Shown here piece by piece: positions 40,401-48,063 of a stretch of 49,916 nucleotides of DNA (position 1 is the first letter of the stretch; each line of letters opens with the position of its first letter). The stretch comes from Desulfobacteraceae bacterium (GTDB lineage Bacteria; Desulfobacterota; Desulfobacteria; Desulfobacterales; Desulfococcaceae). The position numbers were made by a program, and so were the translations under genes. The stretch is from the NCBI GenBank assembly GCA_011390755.1, contig JAABRU010000034.1, positions 1-49,916 of the forward strand. The letters run 5' to 3'. A model generated the notes under the pieces. The model ran no database searches, was not told where the DNA came from, and was given only the letters and a program-made list of their open reading frames with translations.

Positions 40401-41039
40401 ATCAAACACCAGGCCAAAACCGTAACCGTGGGAACCAGTCGTCTGAGCGAAAAAATCAAAGGACTGCTTTTTGATCTGATGGATGAATACGGATTCAAAA
40501 TTTCCCAGCTGACCCCCAGCAATATCATTGTGCTGAAAAATATTCAGGAAATCCTTTCCGGTGTTCCCGGCATGACCCTGTACCGTATCGGCGGTCTGAA
40601 CCTGCTGGGAGAGCCTATGGATGATTCGACGATTGAAGTCGTGAAACGCACGGGAACCTCCCAGGATATTCCTTCCCGTGTGGACAGGGACAGTCATCTG
40701 AAAGGAAGCAAAAGAACCATTGTGCAGCGGGGCAACGTGTACATCGGCAAAGGCAGGAAAGATAACCGGAGTATTCTCTGTATCCCCCTGTTCTCCGATT
40801 CCCTTAGCGCTGTCAACAGGATTGAATATCTCATGCTGCTGCATATCAGCTTCAAAGAACAGGTTCCCCCTGGGGCAAAAATCAGGGCCCTGGGCGGAAA
40901 ACTGGAACATATCCGGAATATTGTGGCGGAAAACAGCATTGTCTGGAATGACAGTTATCTGGATAAAGTGGAAATATCCGAACTTTTCGGAAAGTCCGCA
41001 GAAAAAATCGGGGAATATATTGTCTCGCAGTTAAAATAA
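37458..41039 (+). CDS. Giant GlmS-like glutamine amidotransferase / double-SIS protein
   Basis: At 1193 aa this is about twice the length of glucosamine-6-phosphate synthase. It starts MCGIAGIV, so Cys2 is the N-terminal nucleophile. The glutaminase core continues only at RGRDSAGIS (176-184), SHTRWASVG (285-293), CHPL (300-303) and NGDIDNY (326-332), meaning about 145- and 75-residue helical inserts compared with GlmS. A GlmS-like linker (FPHYFLKEISESP, 501 on) and two SIS domains follow (VGQGTAGVAAQA; ISQSGTTTDTN; MSVASTKAFYSQI; VGSGPNKTSADEI; KKHIDLSSEP). The last 300 or so residues are an extra domain I do not recognise. It is coupled to the KdnB-like gene; it may aminate an oxidised sugar. 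Confidence 0.88.
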   Translation: MCGIAGIVSVRRDRDGQADPVFFQKAARQIREKGFAFCRDQGMPFAETYMGGEKLLSDMENAARGLKEDGPFYAVFSDREVQDALGELADRFSDFIAQEARILKEEMGHLPAEDVDILAGRVEKLRDIAWCLAREVCENVSRTRDLLYRSKAPADVSVIFKRINTVLNSIDRLEVRGRDSAGISLLFLMDSSEYEGLADTLDKANFLDQFKERCNRDVLVNKSITLRESLSEDNLPLTALAFTYKVAAEIGRLGDNVAFLRGQIKNDSILQALVNFRLRNYSISSHTRWASVGAISEANCHPLDSKTAVSASLTHTDSGIFHVCLNGDIDNYLKLREEHEKNGCCIHQDITTDTKMIPLQIEKYLKEGNDITGAFRLAVNDFEGSHAITMHTDLAPGRLFLAQKGSGQAIFVGLSGHHYMAVSEVYGFIEETSRFLKMDGEKTVEGKKGLIQGQIFILHQDSPGGLEGIRAMYYDGTELKLSEKDIKNTELTSRDIDRQGFPHYFLKEISESPVSVEKTLQNRWKILDSEKYAVSLDEKTVPPSLREAFAEKTVRRIFFVGQGTAGVAAQACADILNYYMNDPALMVTSLKASELSGFKLGESEQGMRDTLVVAISQSGTTTDTNRTVDMVRERGAHTLAIVNRRDSDLTFKVNGVMYTSSGRDIEMSVASTKAFYSQIVAGAMLSLFLARICGARSDDFVTAEIRRLLALPAHMQKILSMKSLMENSAMRLALTRTYWAAVGSGPNKTSADEIRIKLSELCYKTISSDYVEDKKHIDLSSEPLIIVCTAGTRSTVIGDIIKDTAIFKAHKAVPIVIADEGESRFTPYAADVFHVPPVSEHLAPVLNTLVGHIWGYYAALAINEGSRFLYGFREEVQHSVEKCVTEGSDIYELILEKSFREKMARFYYDFRKKSSENGLSATMGLNASSDLTLLLKYLSGRLPVTDFEMDFHLKGTARNMLDALFACLGTAINNMARPVDAIKHQAKTVTVGTSRLSEKIKGLLFDLMDEYGFKISQLTPSNIIVLKNIQEILSGVPGMTLYRIGGLNLLGEPMDDSTIEVVKRTGTSQDIPSRVDRDSHLKGSKRTIVQRGNVYIGKGRKDNRSILCIPLFSDSLSAVNRIEYLMLLHISFKEQVPPGAKIRALGGKLEHIRNIVAENSIVWNDSYLDKVEISELFGKSAEKIGEYIVSQLK

Positions 41040-41125
41040 AGGGCAGTGGGTCAAATCCCCGGAGCTGTCATTCAGAAACAGAACCTCTGCATCCCCTTTG
41101 TGAAGGCTCTGTGTTCTCTGTGCCG

Positions 41126-41350
41126 ATAAACGGCCATGAGCCCTGACTCACAGCGAAACATGAAAGCTGCACGGAGTGCGAAAATGAAGACCGAAGCCGG
41201 TTTTTCGCAGACACTTTCATAATAAACGGCCATGAGCCGTGACTCACAGCGAAATATGAAAATGATGAACTGTTACAGACTGTAATAATTAAGCATTCAA
41301 CATTTTCATATAAACGGCCATGAGCCCTGACTTCACAACGAAGCATGAAA
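41126..41350. repeat. Three interspersed 40-bp repeats
   Basis: Units starting at 41126, 41222 and 41310 share ATAAACGGCCATGAGCC, then TGACTCACAGCGAAA and ATGAAA, with a few changes. The second and third are preceded by TTTCAT, so each unit is closed by TTTCAT/ATGAAA. Intervals are 96 and 88 bp, with dissimilar interiors. Confidence 0.8.
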
Positions 41351-41362
41351 GTTTCAACCCGG

Positions 41363-41472
41363 ACTCGTTACGGGCCTCCGCCCCGTAACACCGGAGGTGA
41401 GACTCCGCCTCATACTGTGTACGGGGCGGAGCCCCGGAAAAATGCGTTACGGGGCAGAGCCCTGTAACGAGT
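41363..41472. repeat. 27-bp inverted repeat inside the family G element
   Basis: ACTCGTTACGGGCCTCCGCC (41363 on) pairs with GTTACGGGGCAGAGCCC, then TGTAACGAGT (41446-41472), with about four mismatches. An inner pair GGGGCGGAG/CTCCGCC adds further folding. Confidence 0.75.
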
Positions 41473-41588
41473 TGTAAAAGACTTTCATATAAAATTGGCC
41501 GGATTTGACCCGTTAGCAAATAAGGCTTCAGCAAAAACAGGGGATTCATCAGCCCGGAATTTCCGGGCAGGGGAAAGGGCTTTTCCGA

Positions 41589-42755
41589 ATGTATCAGGTC
41601 AATATTGACAGACTCCGCAAATTTGTCGCACCGGAATTTATTTTCGGCAGGGGTTCCCGTTATCTGGTGGATAATTATCTGAAAAATTACAATATCCGCC
41701 ATCCTCTCCTGGTAACGGATCCGGGGGTGACAAAAGCCGGATGGACAGCGGATATTTGCACTGTTCTGGAAAAAGCCGGAATCCGCTACACGCTGTTTTC
41801 AGGGGTGACACCCAATCCCAAAGACAGCGAAGTAATGGAAGGCAGCGAAATATACCGGGACAAATCCTGCGATGCCATTGTGGCCCTGGGGGGCGGCAGT
41901 CCCATGGACTGCGCCAAAGGCATCGGCATTATTTCATCCAACGGAGGGCATATCCGTGATTATAAAGGCGTTGACAAAATTGCCACTCCCTGCCCGCCCC
42001 TTATCTGTATCCCCAGCACCGCGGGATCTGCTGCGGATGTATCCCAGTTTGCGATCATCACGGATACGCAGCGCAAAATAAAAATGGCCATTGTCAGCAA
42101 AATGCTGGTTCCGGATGTCTCCCTCATTGATCCGGAAACCACATATACCATGGATCGGGAACTGACCGCGGCCACCGGAATGGATGCCCTGGTTCATGCG
42201 GCGGAAGCCCTGGTTTCCAATGCAAATTCCGCGATAACAGATCTTCATGCCCTGGAGGCCGTGCGTCTGGTATGCAGAAATCTGAAAGGGGCCTGCGAAC
42301 ATCCCCGCAATGAAGAATACCGCAAAGCAATGATGCAGGCCTGTCTTTTTGCGGGTCTCGCGTTTTCCAATGCCAGTCTGGGGGCTGTCCACGCCATGGC
42401 CCACAGTCTGGGCGGATACAAAGATATTCCGCACGGAATATGCAATGCCATCCTGCTTCCCCATGTGCTGGACTATAATTTTGATGCGGCCGCGGCCGCC
42501 TATATGCGCATGGGGGAGGCCATGAATATCCCCCGGCAGGGCCGGAATCCGGATGAATACAAATCCCTTATTCTGAAAAATATCAGAGATTTTCTCAAGA
42601 TTCTGGACATCGATCATACACTCGGTGAGATGGGGATCGCTGCCGAAGATATTCCCCGCCTGGCCCGCAATGCCATGCAGGATCCCTGTATTCTCACCAA
42701 CCCCCGTGATCCCCGTATTCCGGATATGGAGAATCTGTATGCCAAAGCCCTCTGA
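41589..42755 (+). CDS. Iron-containing alcohol dehydrogenase
   Basis: A 388-aa type III alcohol dehydrogenase. The nucleotide site shows ALGGGSPMDCAKGIGI. The metal ligands fit the family (D and H in GMDALVHAAEA; H residues in AVHAMAHSLGGYKDIPHG). It belongs to the broad primary-alcohol group rather than the KdnB type at 36387. Substrates such as ethanol, butanol or propanediol are typical of the family; the real one is unknown. Its end overlaps the histidine kinase start by 17 bp, so alcohol oxidation and the sensor gene are translationally coupled. Confidence 0.92.
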   Translation: MYQVNIDRLRKFVAPEFIFGRGSRYLVDNYLKNYNIRHPLLVTDPGVTKAGWTADICTVLEKAGIRYTLFSGVTPNPKDSEVMEGSEIYRDKSCDAIVALGGGSPMDCAKGIGIISSNGGHIRDYKGVDKIATPCPPLICIPSTAGSAADVSQFAIITDTQRKIKMAIVSKMLVPDVSLIDPETTYTMDRELTAATGMDALVHAAEALVSNANSAITDLHALEAVRLVCRNLKGACEHPRNEEYRKAMMQACLFAGLAFSNASLGAVHAMAHSLGGYKDIPHGICNAILLPHVLDYNFDAAAAAYMRMGEAMNIPRQGRNPDEYKSLILKNIRDFLKILDIDHTLGEMGIAAEDIPRLARNAMQDPCILTNPRDPRIPDMENLYAKAL

Positions 42756-44454
42756 ATCGGAAAAAAGCAGAAAAGAGCTGCGCCGGCAGGTACTGGGTTT
42801 TGGCGAAAGTTCCCATCAGAAAAGCTATTATCCCCTGCTGAAGCAAAGACTGCGGGAACTGGAACGCCTGCGGATTCTGCTGGATCACAGCGCGGATGCC
42901 ATGTTCTGGGCCGAAGTCCCCTCGGGCCGGATACTGGATATGAATGCCGTTGCAGAAAATTTTATCGGACAGAAGCATGGGGTAAAAAAAGCCGTTTATC
43001 TGCATAATATTTTTTCTCCGGACACATGGAAACAGATGTGGAAACTTTTTTCAGGGGATTTGGCCCGAAAACGCGGAAACCGTACCCTGGAAACCGAACT
43101 GCTGCCTTTGGAAGGCGCACAGATTCCCGTGGAAATGACCGTGGGATTTCACCGTATGGAAGAAAGAATCTTCTCCATGGTGGTTGTGCGCGATATCAGT
43201 GAACGGAAACAGGCACGGGAAGAGCACGCCGCGCTGGAAGCCCGTTTACGTCACTCCCAGAAAATGGAAGCCATCGGTCAGCTGGCCGGAGGGGTTGCCC
43301 ATGATTTTAACAATCTGCTCCAGGTAATTCAGGGAAACGGCGAGCTCATCCGCTTTATCCTCAGTGAGGATCATCCCATTCTCAAAAATATCGGGGAAAT
43401 CATGAAGGCCTCCGAGCGGGCGCGTTCCCTGGTGCAGCAGCTCCTGCTTTTCAGCCGTAAGGAAACCGTAATCCCCCGTTTTCTGAATATCAATGACATC
43501 ATCCGCAATCTGGCGGACATGCTGCGCAGAGTTATCGGAGAGCATATCCGCCTTGAACTGAACTGCGCTCCGGCACTTCCCGCCCTGTATGCCGATCCCG
43601 TGCAGATGGAGCAGATCCTCATCAATCTTTGTGTCAATGCCAGGGATGCCATGCCCGAAGGCGGTTCCATCCGGATTGAAAGCAGCGCTGTAAAAAAAGA
43701 GGATATACTGCTCCTCAAAAATGCAGCGGAAAAAGCAGATCGCCATATTCTGCTGTCTGTAACAGATACGGGGAAGGGCATTCCCGAGGACATTCAGGAG
43801 CGCATTTTTGAACCCTTTTTTACCACAAAGGAGATCGGAAAAGGAACCGGTCTCGGTCTGGCCACCGTGTATGCCATTGTGGAACGGCACAAAGGGAATA
43901 TTGCCGTATCCAGTATACCCGGCAAAGGCAGCCGTTTTGATATATACCTGCCTGCCAGGGAAAAAAAGATCGGAGCAAAGGCAGAAGAAACCCGGGAGAG
44001 GATTGCAAAAGGGAAGGGGGAATACATTCTTGTGGCAGAAGATGAGGAGCATGTGCGCCTTCTGCTGGTACAGATTCTGGAAAATGCCGGTTACCGGGTC
44101 TTTCCGGCATATGACGGCCGGGCGGCCATTGATATTTTTCAGCAATACGGGCATAAAATTGATCTGGCCATGCTGGATATGGTCATGCCGGAAAAAAGCG
44201 GGAAAGCGGTATATGATGCCATCCGTGCGCAGAAAAACCGGATTCCGGTTCTCTTTTCCACCGGATACAGTTTTGATCTTTCCGAAACCCATCAGATACA
44301 TGACGAAGATGTGAAGATACTGCAAAAACCCCACACATCCGAAGAACTTCTGGCACTTGTGCGGCAGATGCTGGATCGGAATGCGGACCGCGGCAGCGGA
44401 AAACATGCGGCGGAAGTATCAGATAAAAATCCGGACACATCTTTCGGATTGTAA
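42739..44454 (+). CDS. PAS-containing hybrid histidine kinase
   Basis: A soluble 571-aa hybrid sensor kinase. A PAS domain (LLDHSADAMFWAEVPSGRIL) is followed by the HisKA box with phospho-acceptor His (QLAGGVAHDFNNLL), an ATPase domain (N box NLCVNARDAMPEGG; DTGKGIPEDIQERIFEPFFT; GTGLGLATV) and a C-terminal receiver domain (ILVAEDEEHVR; acceptor Asp in LAMLDMVMPEKSG; FSTGYS). No transmembrane segment, so it senses a cytoplasmic signal. ATG 42739 has GGAG at 42727-42730 and starts inside the alcohol dehydrogenase gene; the longer frame from 42625 is an overlap artefact. No output regulator is adjacent. Confidence 0.93.
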   Translation: MPKPSESEKSRKELRRQVLGFGESSHQKSYYPLLKQRLRELERLRILLDHSADAMFWAEVPSGRILDMNAVAENFIGQKHGVKKAVYLHNIFSPDTWKQMWKLFSGDLARKRGNRTLETELLPLEGAQIPVEMTVGFHRMEERIFSMVVVRDISERKQAREEHAALEARLRHSQKMEAIGQLAGGVAHDFNNLLQVIQGNGELIRFILSEDHPILKNIGEIMKASERARSLVQQLLLFSRKETVIPRFLNINDIIRNLADMLRRVIGEHIRLELNCAPALPALYADPVQMEQILINLCVNARDAMPEGGSIRIESSAVKKEDILLLKNAAEKADRHILLSVTDTGKGIPEDIQERIFEPFFTTKEIGKGTGLGLATVYAIVERHKGNIAVSSIPGKGSRFDIYLPAREKKIGAKAEETRERIAKGKGEYILVAEDEEHVRLLLVQILENAGYRVFPAYDGRAAIDIFQQYGHKIDLAMLDMVMPEKSGKAVYDAIRAQKNRIPVLFSTGYSFDLSETHQIHDEDVKILQKPHTSEELLALVRQMLDRNADRGSGKHAAEVSDKNPDTSFGL

Positions 44455-44489
44455 AAACAGGCATTATGCCCTGAATTAAGGAGAGCAGC

Positions 44490-45533
44490 ATGTCAGCAAA
44501 CAAACGGACCGCGGAATATGTCAGCGCCTGCCTGCTGGGCGGTGCTGTGGGAGATGCCCTGGGTGCCCCGGTGGAATTTATGTCTTTGGCACAGATACAA
44601 AAGCAGTTCGGGCCGGAAGGCATTTCAGACTATGCCGCAGCTTACGGACGCAAAGGTGCCATCACCGATGATACCCAGATGAGTCTGTTCACCGCCGAGG
44701 GACTGGTTTTGTCCCATGTGCGGGGAAAACCTTCTGATACGGCGCAGATTCCCCTTTTTGTGTATCAGGCATATCTCCGCTGGCTTTCCACCCAGCAGAT
44801 GCAGCCTTCCGATACACTTCTCCGTCAGCACGGAAGCTGCGTAATGGTGGACGGCATTCTCATCACCCGCAAAGAACTCTGTTCCCGGCGGGCACCGGGA
44901 AATTCCTGTCTTTCGGCCCTGCAAAGCGGAAGAATGGGAAGTATGGCGGACCCCGTAAATAACAGCAAAGGCTGCGGCGGTGTCATGCGCATAGCCCCGG
45001 TGGGATATTTTATGAAAGCGGAATCTGTATTTGACACGGCCTGTGAAATTGCAGCCATTACCCACGGGCATCCGACAGGTTATCTGGCTGCCGGATGCCT
45101 GGCACAGATCATCTGCGAAATCAGTTACGGCAAAGACATACATTCCGCGACCGGGAAAAGCATGGAAATTCTTAAAACAAAAAGCCATCATGAAGAATGC
45201 CTGCAGGCCATCCGTAATGCACTGGAAACGATAGAAACAGAACCCGTCTCTTTTGCAAGTGTGGAAAAACTGGGCAAAGGCTGGATTGCGGAAGAGGCCC
45301 TTGCCATAGGACTTTACTGCGCTTTGGCAGCCCGAGAAGATTTTGAAAAAGCAGTATGCCTGGCCGTCAATCACAGCGGGGATTCTGACAGCACCGGCGC
45401 GATTGCAGGCAATATCATGGGAGCCATGTACGGAAAAGAAGTCCTTCCGGAAAAATATCTCCGGGAACTGGAACTCAGAGATCTGATCCGGGAAATGGCC
45501 TCGGATCTTTCTGAACGGATGCCGAAACAGTGA
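44490..45533 (+). CDS. ADP-ribosylglycohydrolase (DraG/ARH family)
   Basis: A 347-aa ADP-ribosyl hydrolase. The binuclear magnesium site motifs are complete: GGAVGDALGAPVEF, ITDDTQMS, and C-terminal NHSGDSDSTGAIAGNIMGA. The enzyme removes ADP-ribose from arginine-type or other acceptors; whether it reverses DraT-type nitrogenase modification, acts on toxins or acts on free ADP-ribose derivatives cannot be told. AAGGAGA precedes ATG 44490. No ADP-ribosyltransferase gene is visible in the window. It follows the hybrid kinase by 35 bp and precedes a methyltransferase-like gene by 16 bp, so these are likely co-transcribed. Confidence 0.93.
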   Translation: MSANKRTAEYVSACLLGGAVGDALGAPVEFMSLAQIQKQFGPEGISDYAAAYGRKGAITDDTQMSLFTAEGLVLSHVRGKPSDTAQIPLFVYQAYLRWLSTQQMQPSDTLLRQHGSCVMVDGILITRKELCSRRAPGNSCLSALQSGRMGSMADPVNNSKGCGGVMRIAPVGYFMKAESVFDTACEIAAITHGHPTGYLAAGCLAQIICEISYGKDIHSATGKSMEILKTKSHHEECLQAIRNALETIETEPVSFASVEKLGKGWIAEEALAIGLYCALAAREDFEKAVCLAVNHSGDSDSTGAIAGNIMGAMYGKEVLPEKYLRELELRDLIREMASDLSERMPKQ

Positions 45534-45549
45534 AACAGAAAGAAATCAA

Positions 45550-46206
45550 ATGAAAATCAGCAGAAAACTGTCTGAGGAAATCAAAGGCTTTCTGGATGAA
45601 GAAGAAGGCCGGAAACTGTATGAGACTGCACTGGATGCCGCGGGAATGGGCCCCTGCCTGGAAATCGGCAGTTACTGCGGCAAATCTGCCCTCTGGCTGG
45701 GAAGGGCCTGCCGGGAAAGAGGGCAGGTGCTTTTTTCCATAGACCATCACCGGGGTTCCGAAGAGCAGCAGCCGGGCGAAGGGTATTATGATCCGGAACT
45801 TTTTGATCCCCGAAGCTATCGGATTGATTCCTTTCCTGTTTTCCGGCAGACACTGGAGGCTGCCGGACTGGAGGATACGGTTGTTCCCATTGTCTGCTGC
45901 TCCGGACTGGCGGCCCGCGCCTGGGGAACCCGGCTGAGTCTGGTTTTTATTGACGGCGGCCATTCTTTTGATGCTGCATTTACAGATTATAATGCCTGGG
46001 CCGGGCATATTATGCCGGGCGGCTATCTGCTCATTCATGATATATTCCCCAATCCCGCAGACGGGGGGCAGGCCCCTTTTCAGCTATATCAGCTGGCCCT
46101 GGCATCCGGACTTTTTGAAAAAATGCCCATGTGCAAAACCCTGGGAATCCTGAAACGGAAAAAGTGCGGAGAAAAACCCGGAGCACTGCCCCTGGGGGAA
46201 ATCTGA
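45550..46206 (+). CDS. Class I SAM-dependent methyltransferase-like protein
   Basis: A 218-aa protein of the Methyltransf_24 type. The SAM-binding motif I is CLEIGSYCGKSALWLGRA, an acidic end of strand 2 is in FSIDHHRGSEE, and the catalytic-face strand is SLVFIDGGHSFDAAFTDYNAW, followed by GGYLLIHDIFP. The HDIF ending is typical of O-methyltransferases that bind metal, but the substrate is unknown. It has no membrane segment. It starts 16 bp after the ADP-ribosylglycohydrolase gene and ends before a heptamer repeat patch, convergent with the flavodoxin-fold gene. Confidence 0.82.
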   Translation: MKISRKLSEEIKGFLDEEEGRKLYETALDAAGMGPCLEIGSYCGKSALWLGRACRERGQVLFSIDHHRGSEEQQPGEGYYDPELFDPRSYRIDSFPVFRQTLEAAGLEDTVVPIVCCSGLAARAWGTRLSLVFIDGGHSFDAAFTDYNAWAGHIMPGGYLLIHDIFPNPADGGQAPFQLYQLALASGLFEKMPMCKTLGILKRKKCGEKPGALPLGEI

Positions 46207-46230
46207 AACCGGGGACCGGGGTTGATGCGT

Positions 46231-46285
46231 TCCACCTGCCACCCGACACCTGACACCTGACACCTGACACCTGCCCCCTGCCACC
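46231..46285. repeat. Degenerate 7-bp tandem repeat patch
   Basis: About seven units of ACACCTG-type heptamers lie between two convergent genes. The same heptamer builds the larger array at the right end of the window. The patch runs into the stop codon of the minus-strand gene. Confidence 0.85.
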
Positions 46286-46843
46286 TTATGCAAGAATCTG
46301 CAGAACTTTTTCTTCGGCCAGTTTCATGATATCTTCTCTGTCTGCCACTTCACCGGGGCCTCTGACACCGCAGGCCCGGATGACCCCGCAGTCTGTAAAT
46401 CCCATCATTTTATAAAAACTGGAATAACGGGAATAAATATCTGCAAAGGCCTTTTCATCGGGATTTGCCTGACTTAAGACAAAAAGTGTTTTTTTTCCGC
46501 TGGCCAGCCGGGGAGTAAAGTCTTTATCAACAAATGAATAGTTCCGGTCAATAAAGGCCTTCATCTGGGAAGAAACATCCCCGTAATAGACCGGAGAGGC
46601 CATGAGCAGCAGATCGCAGCTGCGGATTTCCTCCAGCACTTCGGTCAGACCGTCCTGTAACACGCATTTTTCCGATTTTTCCTTACATGCATTGCAGCCC
46701 TGGCAGCCTTTGTAATCCAGTTTATTGATAAAATATGTCTTTAGCTCTGCGCCTTTTTTTTGGGCTGTTTCGCAGAAATGCTGTGCGATACCGGCAGAGT
46801 TGCTGTTTTTCCGGGGACTTCCGTTAACACATACAATTTTCAA
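46286..46843 (-). CDS. Flavodoxin-fold NAD(P)H-dependent FMN oxidoreductase
   Basis: A 185-aa iron-sulfur-flavoprotein-like or NADPH-dependent FMN reductase. Visible are the phosphate loop GSPRKNSNSAG, the cysteine-rich GCQGCNACKEKSEKC, and the flavin-contact PVYYGDVSSQMKAFIDR. The cysteine cluster is of the type seen in flavodoxin-like reductases and could bind a [4Fe-4S] cluster, though it is short. The start is a TTG codon (46843) with a strong AGGAGG just upstream. Substrate not known; such proteins are common in anaerobes as electron-transfer or stress reductases. Confidence 0.88.
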   Translation of the reverse strand: MKIVCVNGSPRKNSNSAGIAQHFCETAQKKGAELKTYFINKLDYKGCQGCNACKEKSEKCVLQDGLTEVLEEIRSCDLLLMASPVYYGDVSSQMKAFIDRNYSFVDKDFTPRLASGKKTLFVLSQANPDEKAFADIYSRYSSFYKMMGFTDCGVIRACGVRGPGEVADREDIMKLAEEKVLQILA

Positions 46844-46968
46844 TTTTCCTCCTCCTTATTGTGCAGGGTTTCAGATAAGCGTTTTGGGAAGGCGGCAGGG
46901 AGGAGACCGTGCCAAAGTCCATCTCCGACCGCCAGGCCCCCCAAAAGGACTATCCGGAAGATTATGAT

Positions 46969-48063
46969 TTATTTTCTTTTGGAAATAATGGGGATCAGGG
47001 TCTGGGTTTTTCTGACCCCCGGTATTTTGCGGATACGGTTATAGACAAAGTATCCGATAACTTCGGAATCGGAACTGAGCCAGTCCCGTTCCATGACCAC
47101 TTTGGCAAGCAGATCAAAATCACCGGGCACATCATAAATTTCCCGCACCTCGTCAATGGAATAGATTTTTTCCATAATCCGGTATTCCTCGCCGACGGTC
47201 ACACTGATAAAAATAAACGCCGTTATCATACGCTTCATTTCCGGGAAATCAAAGCCTTTTTTCTCTGCCATTTTGGCCCGGAATTCCTCCATATTCCGGG
47301 GAATAATCTGATCCAGTCCGATACCGAATTCCCGCTCCCGCCCGCCTTTCCACTGGTGCATGGAAATATAGACATAAAGGTCTGCTATGGTGCGTTTGGG
47401 AAAGGCCTCGGAGAGATGACTGCGCTCGATAATGCGTAAAAAAGGAAGATATATGGTTTCATACCAGTCCTTTGCCGCCGCTTCAAAGGAAAGCGGATCG
47501 CTTTGGACAGTTTCCAAAGATTTCTGATGCTCTTCCATCTGTTCCAGCAGACAGGAATACTGCCCCACTTCGGTAAGTTCAATGGCATTTTCCAGACCGG
47601 TTTTTTCCATAAAATCCACTTTTTCCCGGTACAGCACATTTTTCAGGGTTTTGCGGGAAGGCAGAAATTCCAGAATCCGGGCACTGATGGTTTTCCGTCC
47701 CAGCTGTTTGATCACGGCCACCCGGTGATTGCCGTCCAGAATATAGTATTCATCCTTGATCTGGTAGAGCAGCACGGGGGGAAGGGGTTTGCCGTCCCGC
47801 ACGGCTTCTTTGATACGGGAGAGTCTTTCGGACGGCATCCCGGTTCTGGGGCGGAAACGGCTGTCAAAATCATGGTAACGCCCCACACTGCCCACAATTT
47901 TATCCACTTCCACATCCCGGAGTCCCAAATCTCTGGTATCAAAGGCCTCTTCATTTTCCTGCTGTTCCTTAAAACTTTTCAGCAGTTTTGCATTCCGCCG
48001 TTTTTCCATGGATTTTCTGATATTTTCAAACAGTTTTATTTCCCCCTTTGCTATTTTCCGCAT
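46969..48063 (-). CDS. ParB/Srx-like protein fused to a Lrp/AsnC-type RAM domain
   Basis: A 364-aa protein. Residues of about 50-130 form a ParB/sulfiredoxin-like domain with RLSRIKEAVRDGKPLPPVLL, YYILDGNHRVAVIKQLG and ISARILEF. A helical middle follows (MEEHQKSLETVQSDP ... SMHQWKGGREREFG). The C-terminal 80 residues resemble the RAM ligand-binding domain of Lrp/AsnC regulators (YDVPGDFDLLAKVVMERDWL; KIPGVRKTQTLIPI). No Lrp DNA-binding helix-turn-helix is seen. The ParB-like fold may bind nucleotides or DNA. It overlaps the end of the phosphoesterase gene by 38 bp, so the two are expressed together. ATG 48063 lacks a clear ribosome binding site. Confidence 0.8.
   Translation of the reverse strand: MRKIAKGEIKLFENIRKSMEKRRNAKLLKSFKEQQENEEAFDTRDLGLRDVEVDKIVGSVGRYHDFDSRFRPRTGMPSERLSRIKEAVRDGKPLPPVLLYQIKDEYYILDGNHRVAVIKQLGRKTISARILEFLPSRKTLKNVLYREKVDFMEKTGLENAIELTEVGQYSCLLEQMEEHQKSLETVQSDPLSFEAAAKDWYETIYLPFLRIIERSHLSEAFPKRTIADLYVYISMHQWKGGREREFGIGLDQIIPRNMEEFRAKMAEKKGFDFPEMKRMITAFIFISVTVGEEYRIMEKIYSIDEVREIYDVPGDFDLLAKVVMERDWLSSDSEVIGYFVYNRIRKIPGVRKTQTLIPIISKRK

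Larger units (their letters stand above)
41042..41517. mobile_element. Large family G element with internal repeats
   Basis: The ends GGCAGTGGGTCAAATCC and inverted GCTAACGGGTCAAATCC bound 476 bp. Flanking 8-mers AAATAAAG and AAATAAGG (41034-41041, 41518-41525) match at seven of eight. The left duplication includes the stop codon of the GlmS-like gene. It contains three copies of a 40-bp repeat and a 27-bp inverted repeat. No open frame looks real, so it is a composite non-autonomous element. Confidence 0.75.

Noticed and set aside
41126-41350. Three regularly spaced 40-bp repeats resembling a CRISPR array
   Set aside because: Only three imperfect units with unequal 48-56 bp gaps, no cas genes, and they lie inside a transposon-like element with terminal repeats and an 8-bp duplication.
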